NCBI RefSeq assembly: GCF_022919135.1
Contig: NZ_CP095049.1
Coordinates: 3,476,501 to 3,540,500 of the forward strand
Length of the DNA: 64,000 bases
Direction: 5' to 3'
Source of the DNA: Hymenobacter cellulosivorans
GTDB lineage: Bacteria > Bacteroidota > Bacteroidia > Cytophagales > Hymenobacteraceae
Below are positions 25,870-33,081 of this stretch, in pieces. The notes below the pieces were generated by a model. The model made no database searches and was not told the DNA's origin. It worked only from the letters and a program-made list of their open reading frames with translations. Position numbers and translations under genes: made by a program. Within the stretch, counting starts at the first letter, position 1. Each line of letters begins with the position of its first letter.

Positions 25870-26829
25870 CTACAGATTGATTTGCTGAAATTCTATTTCA
25901 AAAGATCCTTTGCATTTCTTTGCTTGGTATACCTTTATAGAGCTATTGTAGTGTTCTTTGAGTATCAACCTGATTGTGTTGATAGTTTCAGCTTCGCAGT
26001 TTATTCCTAGATAAACTGCTTCTAAAACATTGCGTTGTAGAGGATATTTTCTTTCATCATTGGTTCTAAATCCTCCGGTGAAATATCTTACTTCCTCTTC
26101 GTACTCCCATTGTCTGTGTTTGGTTAATATCATATTGAAAATGGATTCCTTTGGCTCCCGGGAAAAATCCATGGTTACATAATGATCTGTATAATTGACA
26201 TCAAAGGGTCGTATAACAGACTTTTTGTTTTCAATTCTGTACTCAAGGCAAAACCCTTTATGACAATTTGCATAATGGGACCACATTAGAATAGATGTGT
26301 TTTTCCTCGAAAAGCAACAAACACCTAAAGTTGTATACCTTTCCTTAAACTCTTTTTCCTTATTTTTCCTGTAATTAGTCTGCTTTTTTACGCTAAAAGT
26401 GATTGTGTCAAGGCTACAATCGTAGGGATCATTAAATTTTGAAGGAGGGGCGAAGTATATGTAGCTTTCTCTCAAGCTTTCAAAATGGTACTTTTCAGTG
26501 CCATAAAATTTGTATATAGTTTTAGGAATTCCTTTCTCTTCTCTTATTTTATCTATAGTTGCAATGGTGGTAGGGCTAGGGTTCGATGGTGTGTTAAGTG
26601 GAGTAGTAATAGCTGAGGGGGGTACCTGAGCCTTCTGCTTTTTAAATGTTAGATGGTTTATCTCTCTGTCCAGGTCATCTAAGAGAGATACTTGATGTGC
26701 AGTCAGTTTAGTTGTCGGCTTACTCTCCACTATATGTCCTTTTGAGGCTAAAAAATTAACAAGGACAAGCATACTTGCATTTAAATCTTTTGCAGCTTGT
26801 TGCAGTCTTTTAGGAGTATGGGTTTCCAT
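25870..26829 (-). CDS. AT-rich DUF2971 protein with an IF2-N-like N-terminal domain
   Basis: A 319-residue protein visibly more AT-rich than everything around it, suggesting recent transfer. Residues about 5-55 (RLQQAAKDLNASMLVLVNFL, KGHIVESKPTTKLTAHQVSLL) resemble the small helical N-terminal domain repeated in Bacteroidota IF-2. A Pro/Thr/Ser linker follows (about 68-90). The C-terminal part matches the DUF2971 pattern: IYKFYG, YFAPPSKFNDPYDC, GVCCFSRKNTSILMWSHYA, GFCLEY and QWEYEEEVRYF. The function of DUF2971 is unknown. The HTH gene lies just upstream on the same strand (44-base gap), so the two may form a regulator-effector pair. Confidence 0.75.
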   Translation of the reverse strand: METHTPKRLQQAAKDLNASMLVLVNFLASKGHIVESKPTTKLTAHQVSLLDDLDREINHLTFKKQKAQVPPSAITTPLNTPSNPSPTTIATIDKIREEKGIPKTIYKFYGTEKYHFESLRESYIYFAPPSKFNDPYDCSLDTITFSVKKQTNYRKNKEKEFKERYTTLGVCCFSRKNTSILMWSHYANCHKGFCLEYRIENKKSVIRPFDVNYTDHYVTMDFSREPKESIFNMILTKHRQWEYEEEVRYFTGGFRTNDERKYPLQRNVLEAVYLGINCEAETINTIRLILKEHYNSSIKVYQAKKCKGSFEIEFQQINL

Positions 26830-26873
26830 GGGAAGGCGCTTTTACAGAGGTCCTGATTGTTGAAAATAACTAG

Positions 26874-27404
26874 CTATTCTAGAGCATCCCGCAGCACCTC
26901 GGCTTCCCGCTCCAGTCCCGCAATGCGCGCCTCCAGCAGCTTCTGGGGCCCGGCGCCGCAGTCGTAGAGCAGGGCAGTTTCGGCCTCCGTTTCGAGTAGG
27001 GCCAGCCAATTCTCTTCGTGGGCCGGGTTCTTTACTGGCTCGGGAAAGGCCCGCAGGGCGGGTAAGGCCGCGAGCCGGGCTTCGTAGGGCGCGGCCTTCA
27101 GGCGTAAATCCGCCAGCTCGTAGCGCAGACGGCTGGCGTGGTGCTGACAGTAGGTCAAGCGGGCCTGTAGTGGCTCATGGTCGGGTGGGGGAGCTGGCAA
27201 TGGTGGGGGCGCAGGGCGGTTACCGGCCGGGTCATACACCAGTCCAATAGTGGCCAGGGTAAGACGAATGAGTTGCACGGCCGTGCCCAGCGGCCAGGCA
27301 CGATGCAGGCCCTCGGCCAAGGCAACACTATTGCGGGAAATGCCTAGCCAGTTGCCCAGCATGTCCTGCGAAAGACCCAGTTTCTCTCGAATCTCGTCGG
27401 CCAT
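26874..27404 (-). CDS. HTH (XRE-like) DNA-binding protein with coiled-coil tail
   Basis: A 176-residue protein. The N terminus (MADEIREKLGLSQDMLGNWL, then GISRNSVALAEGLHRAW) is a lambda-repressor-like helix-turn-helix. A Pro-rich hinge (PAPPPLPAPPP, about 65-75) joins it to a helical, Glu- and Leu-rich C-terminal half likely to dimerise. GC content is normal for the window, unlike the DUF2971 gene downstream. A nested palindrome lies 25-76 bases upstream of its start and is a natural operator for autoregulation. Confidence 0.72.
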   Translation of the reverse strand: MADEIREKLGLSQDMLGNWLGISRNSVALAEGLHRAWPLGTAVQLIRLTLATIGLVYDPAGNRPAPPPLPAPPPDHEPLQARLTYCQHHASRLRYELADLRLKAAPYEARLAALPALRAFPEPVKNPAHEENWLALLETEAETALLYDCGAGPQKLLEARIAGLEREAEVLRDALE

Positions 27405-27428
27405 GAGTGGGTAAGTAGATAGAGCTTA

Positions 27429-27480
27429 TGAAACACATTTGCCTGAAACAATATAAAGTGTTTCAACCAAATGTGTTTCA
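27429..27480. promoter_or_regulatory. Nested 52-bp operator-like palindrome with four TGAAACA half-sites
   Basis: TGAAACACATTTG (27429-27441) and CAAATGTGTTTCA (27468-27480) form the outer arms; TGAAACA (27444-27450) and TGTTTCA (27459-27465) form the inner arms. All four are exactly symmetric about 27454.5. It lies just upstream of the HTH gene. Confidence 0.75.
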
Positions 27481-27523
27481 CGCCTGCCTGGTTTCTTGCT
27501 CGTGTCAGGCAGTTTGGGTAGCT

Positions 27524-27970
27524 CTAATAGCGGATCTTTGGGTCGGTTACGAAGGAGGCCAGCAGCTCATGCAACGACGATGAAGGCTCGGCCTCAAGTA
27601 TTTGGGGTGGGTAGGAGGGGGCCGTCAGGTTCAGGTACCCGGTCAGGTAGGTGAAGTCTTCGGGATGCACCGACTTGAAGCCCATGGACCACTGCGAGAA
27701 GTTGCGCTGCTGAATAGGCCCGTCGGCGAGCTTGGTCACGTCGTAGTGGCGCAGGTCCTGGGCAATGCGGTTGAAAATGTATTCCACCTCATCTTCTGGT
27801 CCTTCCAGCACCTGAATGATGTTGGAGTCGCAATAAAGCAGCACGCCCGTCAGGTCGTGGCTATGGTTCCAGGCGCGCGACTGCACGAGCAGGGCTTCCA
27901 GCTCCGATTCGCTGAGGGGGGCCGTTACGTTGCTTTGGTAGGCCAGATGATAGAGGGGGGCAGCAGGCAT
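27524..27970 (-). CDS. BLUF-domain blue-light sensor protein
   Basis: A 148-residue single-domain BLUF protein that binds FAD. The key residues are present: the flavin-coupled Tyr in YHLAYQS, Asn in RAWNHSHDLTG, Gln in IIQVLEG, and Trp/Met in FSQWSMGF. A C-terminal helical cap (about 105-148) follows. No output domain is attached, so it signals through protein contacts. Start 27970 (MPAAPLYHLAYQS) is preferred over an ATG 57 bases upstream because BLUF domains begin right at the N terminus. A close paralogue lies next door. Confidence 0.88.
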   Translation of the reverse strand: MPAAPLYHLAYQSNVTAPLSESELEALLVQSRAWNHSHDLTGVLLYCDSNIIQVLEGPEDEVEYIFNRIAQDLRHYDVTKLADGPIQQRNFSQWSMGFKSVHPEDFTYLTGYLNLTAPSYPPQILEAEPSSSLHELLASFVTDPKIRY

Positions 27971-28056
27971 GCGGTGCAAATAAAAATACGCTCCGTGCAA
28001 GTAAGCAAAAAGCTTTGGTAGATGCACGCCAGCCCGGCGCCTGGCTTCCTCCCGAC

Positions 28057-28509
28057 TTAATACCGAATCGGCTCCTCCGTCAGAAAGGAAGCTAACAAGG
28101 TGTGCAATAAGGTAGTACTACTAGCGGCCAGGACCGCCGGAAAGGCCGGCAGGTCGGGGTTCAGATATCCGACCACGTTCTGGAAGTCCTCGGAGCGCAG
28201 TACGCTAAAGCCCATCGACCAGTGGGCGAAGCTACGGTGACTAATGGGCCCGTCCGTCAGGGCCGTTACGTTGTGATGGCGCGGGTCCCGCTCAATCCGG
28301 GCGTAGACAAGGTGAACGGCCTCTGCCGAGCCCTCCAGCACCTGCATATACCGTCCTCGGCTGTAGAGCAGCATGCCCGTAAGGCCATATTCCAGGTTGA
28401 TGGCCCGGGCCTGTGCCAGTAGCTCTTTCAGTTCCTGCTCGGTAGGAATGCTGGTCGCCGTGCTCTGGTACGCTAAGTGATGCAGAGGATAGGCTAAGGG
28501 CAGAGGCAT
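28057..28509 (-). CDS. BLUF-domain blue-light sensor protein (paralogue)
   Basis: A 150-residue BLUF protein closely similar to its neighbour. It keeps HHLAYQS (flavin Tyr), ARAINLEYGLTG (Asn), YMQVLEG (Gln) and FAHWSMGF (Trp/Met), and the same C-terminal ending (LLASFLTEEPIRY against LLASFVTDPKIRY). The pair looks like a tandem duplication, with 86 bases between the second gene's start (27970) and this gene's stop. Both are transcribed on the minus strand, away from dnaN. Output partner unknown. Confidence 0.88.
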   Translation of the reverse strand: MPLPLAYPLHHLAYQSTATSIPTEQELKELLAQARAINLEYGLTGMLLYSRGRYMQVLEGSAEAVHLVYARIERDPRHHNVTALTDGPISHRSFAHWSMGFSVLRSEDFQNVVGYLNPDLPAFPAVLAASSTTLLHTLLASFLTEEPIRY

Positions 28510-28693
28510 ATAGCAGACCAGATAAAGTATTGTGAATACGCGTTATGCAAGGCAAAAGGCTGTGGTCGAGGTAGAATAAAAGCTAGGCCGGATACGCGAG
28601 TCGTGGCTCTTTCGGCGGTTAGGCCCTATTATCAGCCCGTGCAAGCACCTAAACCTGCCCGCCGGGCCACTAGAAAACCCCGCCGCGGTTTCC

Positions 28694-28701
28694 TATCTTT
28701 G
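28694..28701 (+). promoter_or_regulatory. -7 promoter box for dnaN
   Basis: TATCTTTG matches TAnnTTTG exactly and lies 35 bases before the dnaN ATG. No clear -33 element is seen. Confidence 0.6.
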
Positions 28702-28736
28702 TCCTCTTCCTTACAACGCCAGCCAACCCCGCCTAT

Positions 28737-29861
28737 ATGAAGTTTATCGTCTCATCATCCGCCTTGCTCAAGCAATTGCAGAGCATCAATGGCGTGGTGA
28801 CCAACAACCCCGTAGTGCCGATTCTGGAGAACTTTCTCTTTGAAATCGAGGATGGCAAGCTGACGATTACCGCCTCCGACCTGGAGACCAGCATGATTAC
28901 CGAGCTGCCCGTGGAAGCCCGCGAAAGTGGCCGCATTGCCGCCCCGGCCCGTATCCTGCTCGACACGCTAAAGAACCTGCCCGACCAGCCCGTGACCTTC
29001 ACCCTGGACGAGGAAACGTATACCATCGAAATTGCCTCGGCCAATGGCCGCTACAAGCTGGCCGGTGAAAACGCCACCGACTTCCCCCGGGTGCCGGTGG
29101 TGAAAGGCTCCTCGCCGATTGAGATTCCCTCCTCGTCGTTGCAGCGGGCCATCAACAAGACCATCTTCGCCGTCAGCACCGACGAGCTGCGCCCCGCCAT
29201 GACCGGTATTCTGGTGCAGCTGGCTGATGCCCAGGTGACCTTCGTGGCCACCGATGGCCACCGCCTGCTGCGCTACCGTCGCTCCGACGTGGGCGCGGGC
29301 CAGACGGCCAACCTGATTATTCCGCGCAAGGCCTTTAATCTACTGAAAGGTGCCCTGCCCTCCGAGGCAACTACCGTGCGCGTCGAGTTCAATAATTCCA
29401 ATGCCTTCTTCAGCTTCAACCAGATGCGCCTCGTGTGCCGCCTGATTGATGAGCGCTACCCCGATTACGAAAACGTAATTCCGGTGAGCAACCCTAACAA
29501 GCTCATCATCAGCCGCTCGGAGTTCCTCAACTCGGTGAAGCGCATCATGATCTACTCGAACAAGACCACCCACCAGGTTCGCCTGCGCCTGGCCGGTTCC
29601 GAGCTGACTATCTCGGCCGAAGACCTCGACTTCAGCAACGAAGCCAACGAACGCCTGGCCTGCCAGTACGAGGGCGAGGACATGGAAATCGGCTTCAACG
29701 CCCGCTTCCTGGCCGAAATGCTCTCCAACATCGATTCCGAGGAAATCACCCTGGAGCTGAGCACTCCTAACCGCGCCGGCTTGCTCATGCCCACCGTCGC
29801 CGACGACAACGAGAGCATCCTGATGCTGGTGATGCCGGTAATGCTGAACAACTACGTGTAA
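28737..29861 (+). CDS. dnaN: DNA polymerase III sliding clamp, beta subunit
   Basis: A 374-residue three-domain clamp that tethers the replicative polymerase to DNA. Typical sequences include MKFIVSSSALLKQLQSINGV at the N terminus, FAVSTDELRPAMTGILVQ in domain II, YPDYENVIP and the C-terminal LMLVMPVMLNNYV hydrophobic end that forms the clamp-binding pocket. Length is normal. dnaA is not in the window; the gene lies between gliding genes (gldG upstream past an insert, gldC downstream). Confidence 0.97.
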   Translation: MKFIVSSSALLKQLQSINGVVTNNPVVPILENFLFEIEDGKLTITASDLETSMITELPVEARESGRIAAPARILLDTLKNLPDQPVTFTLDEETYTIEIASANGRYKLAGENATDFPRVPVVKGSSPIEIPSSSLQRAINKTIFAVSTDELRPAMTGILVQLADAQVTFVATDGHRLLRYRRSDVGAGQTANLIIPRKAFNLLKGALPSEATTVRVEFNNSNAFFSFNQMRLVCRLIDERYPDYENVIPVSNPNKLIISRSEFLNSVKRIMIYSNKTTHQVRLRLAGSELTISAEDLDFSNEANERLACQYEGEDMEIGFNARFLAEMLSNIDSEEITLELSTPNRAGLLMPTVADDNESILMLVMPVMLNNYV

Positions 29862-29892
29862 GCGCGGTTTACCAGCCTAAACAAAAAACCAT

Positions 29893-29998
29893 CTGTCATC
29901 CTGAGCCCTGCGAAGGACCTTATTACGCTAGAACGAGTCGTTGTCATGACCGCCGTTCAATTGAAATAAGGTCCTCCGCAAGTTCAGGATGACACACT
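29893..29998. repeat. Intergenic inverted repeat with TGTCATCCTGA ends
   Basis: CTGTCATCCTGAGC...TGCGAAGGACCTTA at the left is mirrored by TAAGGTCCTCCGCAAGTTCAGGATGACA at the right. It fills the dnaN-gldC gap and resembles in architecture the T-family elements at 23128 and 56862. Confidence 0.8.
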
Positions 29999-30020
29999 TT
30001 TTTACAAGAACATCCTTCCG

Positions 30021-30359
30021 ATGAAAAAATCTGAAATCCGCTTCAGCATTGCCCTCGACGACCAGAAAGTGCCCGAGGCCATCAGCTGGACGGCTACCGA
30101 CGCGGGCCCTGATATTCACTTCGCCAAGGCCATCAACATTGCCCTTTGGGACCGGGATGAGCGGGGCACGATGAAAATTGACCTCTGGACCAAGGAAATG
30201 CCCGTCGATGAGATGAAGCGCTTCTACGTGGACACGATGGGTGCCATGGCCGAAAGCCTGATTACGGCCACCAACGACACCGAAATGGCCACCAAAATGC
30301 GCAACCTCTGCCGCGAACTGACTGACTACCTCAACAAGCAGGAAGCCGAGCAGCGCTAA
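30021..30359 (+). CDS. gldC: Gliding motility protein GldC
   Basis: A 112-residue soluble protein. The opening MKKSEIRFSIALDDQKVPE, the core WTATDAGPDIHFAKAINIALWD and MKIDLWTKEMPVDEMKRFYV match GldC of gliding Bacteroidota. GldC is a cytoplasmic accessory protein of gliding (needed for full motility in Flavobacterium) with unknown biochemistry. It is downstream of dnaN after a repeat and is followed by a strong terminator. Confidence 0.9.
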   Translation: MKKSEIRFSIALDDQKVPEAISWTATDAGPDIHFAKAINIALWDRDERGTMKIDLWTKEMPVDEMKRFYVDTMGAMAESLITATNDTEMATKMRNLCRELTDYLNKQEAEQR

Positions 30360-30377
30360 GCCACCGCAAACAACATA

Positions 30378-30415
30378 GAAAAAGCCCCGCTGGAGTGTTC
30401 CAGCGGGGCTTTTTC
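30378..30415 (+). terminator. Terminator of gldC
   Basis: GAAAAAGCCCCGCTGGA pairs with TCCAGCGGGGCTTTTTC around a 3-4 base loop. The A and T tracts allow use from both strands (gldC and the convergent secreted-protein gene). Confidence 0.9.
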
Positions 30416-30437
30416 TATCCCAAGAAGCTAACAGAGG

Positions 30438-30950
30438 TTAGCGGCCATCTTCGGCAGGCGTGGTCCGGGCCGGCCCAATGGTAGCACCGCGGCTGCTGGC
30501 CGGCAGCGGGTTCCGGACCGACTTTACAAACACAGCGTTGGTTTGCTTGGCGTAGTCCTTGTCGTACTTATAGAATTCCTCGCGCGAGTCGTAGTAGGCG
30601 CTGTACTGGGAGTTGCTGAGCACGGTGCGCAGTTCCTGGTCACGCTCCCGGCATACGGCCCCGCACTGCTCGTCGATGAGGCGGGGGTTACCGGCATTTT
30701 TCTGCTCAATGGCGGCCATCTTGGCGACCTTATCTTCGTTGATGGCCCGCAGGCGGGTCGACTGGTAGCCGTTTAGGCGCAGGTCGCGGGCCATCTGGTC
30801 GGAGAGGCGCTTGGCGCGTTCCTGCACCGGGTTGAGGCGGGGCGTGGCTTTGGTTTTATCCTGAGGCTGCACTATAGCGGGCTTCTGCTGAGCCTGCGCG
30901 CCCAGCGTAGCAGCCAGAATCAGCGCGGCGGTGGCAAGTTGATTTCTCAT
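30438..30950 (-). CDS. Secreted helical protein, Spy/CpxP-like in outline
   Basis: A 170-residue exported protein (signal peptide ends ATLGAQAQ). The mature part is charged and helical: QERAKRLSDQMARDLRLNGY, QSTRLRAINEDKVAKMAAIE and LRTVLSNSQYSAYYDSREEF. The L-x-x-x-Q and 'LSxxQ...Y' spacing recalls periplasmic LTXXQ/Spy-type stress proteins, but similarity is only in outline. One Cys pair (CGAVC) is present. No operon partner. Function unknown. Confidence 0.65.
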   Translation of the reverse strand: MRNQLATAALILAATLGAQAQQKPAIVQPQDKTKATPRLNPVQERAKRLSDQMARDLRLNGYQSTRLRAINEDKVAKMAAIEQKNAGNPRLIDEQCGAVCRERDQELRTVLSNSQYSAYYDSREEFYKYDKDYAKQTNAVFVKSVRNPLPASSRGATIGPARTTPAEDGR

Positions 30951-31111
30951 GGTATAGAAGCAGTTAGATTAACAAGTGAAAGGCTGCCCCTCAGCTGAAA
31001 CAAGAGCCCCAGCGCCCGGCAGATGTCATTCCTTAACGAAAAACTATGCCAGGGAGTTCTGGGGGAATGTGCTGATGTGCTACTGGGAGAGAATGTGAGA
31101 AATGAACAGAT

Positions 31112-31278
31112 GTGTCCTTGCAAGCGAAGCGCGGCCACTCTTCCTCTGAAATGTACTAAGTGCTCTTAACTGAAAAACCCCTTACTCCAACTGGAATAAA
31201 GGGGCTTTCTGGGTAAAGGCTGTGACTACCTGCGCAGAGGGCGGATTGCTTCGGCGGCCTTCAGCCTCGCAAGGTCAC
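31112..31278. repeat. Dispersed ~165-bp inverted repeat, copy R2
   Basis: TGTCCTTGC...GAAGC at the left and GCCTCGCAAGGTCACG at the right form the ends. The centre AAACCCCTTACTCC...AAAGGGGCTTTCTGGGTAAA is a hairpin; CTGCGCAGAGGGCGGATTGC matches R4. It ends 25 bases after the dcd stop (minus strand). Confidence 0.8.
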
Positions 31279-31303
31279 GGAGGCTATCAGCCTATTCCAT
31301 ACA

Positions 31304-31840
31304 TTAGAAACTGTTTTTCCACATCATCGACTCCACGGGCTTGTCGGTGCGGTCGTTGTACTTGGCGTTGGCCTTGCGGTTGTAGAAGGTTTGCACGTCG
31401 CCCTGAACGGCGAAGTAGATGAGCTGGCCGATGGGCATGCCGGCGTAGACGCGCACTTGCTGCGTCACGGAGATTTCCAGAGTCCAGGTGTTGCAGAAGC
31501 CTACGTCGCCTTTGCCAGCTGTGGCGTGAATGTCGATGCCGAGGCGGCCCACGCTCGACTTGCCTTCCAGGAAGGGCACTTGGGCATGGCTTTCGGTATA
31601 TTCTTCCGTCACGCCCAGATACAGCACGCCGGGCTGGAGCACAAAGCCTTCCTCGGGCATTTCAAACACGTCGATTTCGTTGTGCTTGCGCGCATCCAGT
31701 ACGGTGTCGCGGTAGGTAGCCAGGTAGCGGCCCAGGTGTACATCGTAGGAGTTGGTGCCCAGACAGCTAGGGTCGTAGGGTTCGATAACGATGTTGCCGC
31801 GCTCAATTTCGGCCAGAATCTGCTGATCGGTAAGAATCAT
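31304..31840 (-). CDS. dcd: dCTP deaminase
   Basis: A 178-residue trimeric enzyme that deaminates dCTP to dUTP for dTMP synthesis. The active-site block LEGKSSVGRLGIDIHATAGK (about 89-108) contains the conserved Ser, Arg and Asp/His, and the catalytic Glu lies in NTWTLEISV. The N-terminal MILTDQQILAEIERGNIVIEP and the C-terminal YNRKANAKYNDRTDKP region fit the family. Full length. It is bounded by repeats on both sides (31848-31952 upstream and R2 downstream). Confidence 0.95.
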   Translation of the reverse strand: MILTDQQILAEIERGNIVIEPYDPSCLGTNSYDVHLGRYLATYRDTVLDARKHNEIDVFEMPEEGFVLQPGVLYLGVTEEYTESHAQVPFLEGKSSVGRLGIDIHATAGKGDVGFCNTWTLEISVTQQVRVYAGMPIGQLIYFAVQGDVQTFYNRKANAKYNDRTDKPVESMMWKNSF

Positions 31841-31847
31841 GAAGGGG

Positions 31848-31952
31848 AAGTTAGTTGTCAGTTGTTCGTTGTCCGTTGTTAGTTATCTGTTTTCAATTGT
31901 TGAAGCGCACTGACGGAACGACCTAACAACTGACAACCAGCAACTAACAACG
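31848..31952. repeat. Intergenic inverted repeat of GTTAGTTG words (second copy)
   Basis: GTTAGTTGTCAGTTGTTCG...GTTGTTAGTTATC at the left is mirrored by CTAACAACTGACAACCAGC and AACTAACAACG at the right. It belongs with the element at 5596-5710 and fills the gap upstream of dcd. Confidence 0.75.
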
Positions 31953-31956
31953 AAGA

Positions 31957-32823
31957 CTACTCGGGGTCGTCTTCGTCGCCGTAGCGGTCCTGGGGCAAGG
32001 AGTTGGCGGCGCGCTTGTTGGGGCGGGTGCCATTAGGTTGCCGCTCTTCCAGCTCTTCAGCCAGGCCATCGAGGCGGGCGCGCAGATCGGGTAGCACGTT
32101 GGCAATGATGTGAAACAGCAACAGCGTCGAAATTGCCGAGAGCAGCAGGGCCAGGTAATCTACCCAGTCGTGGTGCACGGAGACGTCCACGGGGCGCACG
32201 GTCGGGCCGCCGGCCGGCCGCAGGGTGCCCACCTCTGGTTCGGGCTGGGGGGTGGGGTCTTCGGCCACAGTAGTGGTGGAAGGTATGGCGTCGATGTCGG
32301 CGGGCGGCACGGCGGCCTCGTCCACGGCTACGTCTTCCGGGTTGGGGTCCTCGGAGGCATTAAACTGAGCCGAAGCCTGCTTGATGCTGCGCTGCAGAGA
32401 GCGAATCAGGGCCACCCGTTCGTCGCGGGGCAGTACCCGGATAAAGAACTCGAAGTTTTTGTCGATTAGCAGCGTGTTGAGCTGCTTTTCAAACTCGGCC
32501 AAGTCGGTGCGGCCTTTGCCGAAGCGGTTTTTGAAGCGCTCCGACACATCGTTGTAGTTGAGAAAAAGCTTCTTCAGGTTGGCATTGCCGCTGAAGCCGT
32601 CGAACTCCTTACGGGCCTTGTGGCTGCGCAGCGTCACCGGAAACTTGTTGCGGGTAAACGACTTGTCGTACACCGTTTCCATAGTCCGGAAGTTGAGCTC
32701 GTCCACGGTGCGGTCGAACAGGCGCTTATTAGCCGCGGCCGGGGCTTCTACCTGGGCATGCAAGGGGCCCAGCGAGGCGACAAGCAGGAAAAAGAGGGAG
32801 AAGAAAAGGCGAAATAGGCGCAT
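31957..32823 (-). CDS. Secreted/membrane protein of unknown function
   Basis: A 288-residue protein. The start at 32823 gives a clean signal peptide (MRLFRLFFSLFFLLVASLGPLHAQ); upstream codons to 32886 would put charged and Pro-rich residues before it. The mature domain is helical and basic (KRLFDRTVDELNFRTMETVY, FGKGRTDLAEFEKQLNTLL), followed by a Pro/Glu/Asp-rich stretch (about 165-205), one membrane segment (about 233-253, WVDYLALLLSAISTLLLFHI) and an acidic tail. The layout suggests a periplasmic domain anchored by a C-terminal helix. No family recognised. Confidence 0.65.
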   Translation of the reverse strand: MRLFRLFFSLFFLLVASLGPLHAQVEAPAAANKRLFDRTVDELNFRTMETVYDKSFTRNKFPVTLRSHKARKEFDGFSGNANLKKLFLNYNDVSERFKNRFGKGRTDLAEFEKQLNTLLIDKNFEFFIRVLPRDERVALIRSLQRSIKQASAQFNASEDPNPEDVAVDEAAVPPADIDAIPSTTTVAEDPTPQPEPEVGTLRPAGGPTVRPVDVSVHHDWVDYLALLLSAISTLLLFHIIANVLPDLRARLDGLAEELEERQPNGTRPNKRAANSLPQDRYGDEDDPE

Positions 32824-32844
32824 GGCAGCAAAGCAGATTGGCCG

Positions 32845-32852
32845 CAAAGGTA
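32845..32852 (-). promoter_or_regulatory. -7 promoter box for the 31957-32823 gene
   Basis: The minus strand reads TACCTTTG, an exact TAnnTTTG match, 21 bases before the ATG at 32823. This supports that start over the longer frame beginning at 32886, which would lie upstream of the transcript. Confidence 0.6.
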
Positions 32853-32910
32853 ACCAGAAGGCGCCGTGGTTCGGAAAAGCAGGCAAAAAACTGTGTATTT
32901 AGCCTGCAAT

Positions 32911-33074
32911 GTGTCCTTGTGAGGCTGAACGATGAAGCCATCTGTGCTCTGAGCTGTGTGGAGCCTTCCAAACTAAAAAGCCCTTTCTCGTGTGAAACGG
33001 GAAAGGGCTTTCTGGTAAAAGAGCGTTTGTCACCAACAGAGGACAGTTTCAGCCTTTAGCCTCGCAAGGACGGG
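32911..33074. repeat. Dispersed ~165-bp inverted repeat, copy R3
   Basis: GTGTCCTTGTGAGGCTGAA at the left and AGCCTCGCAAGGACGGG at the right. The centre is a near-perfect terminator-like stem, AAAGCCCTTTC...GAAAGGGCTTTCTGGTAAAA. It ends about 8 bases after the hemL stop (minus strand). Confidence 0.85.
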
Positions 33075-33081
33075 CTCTTAC

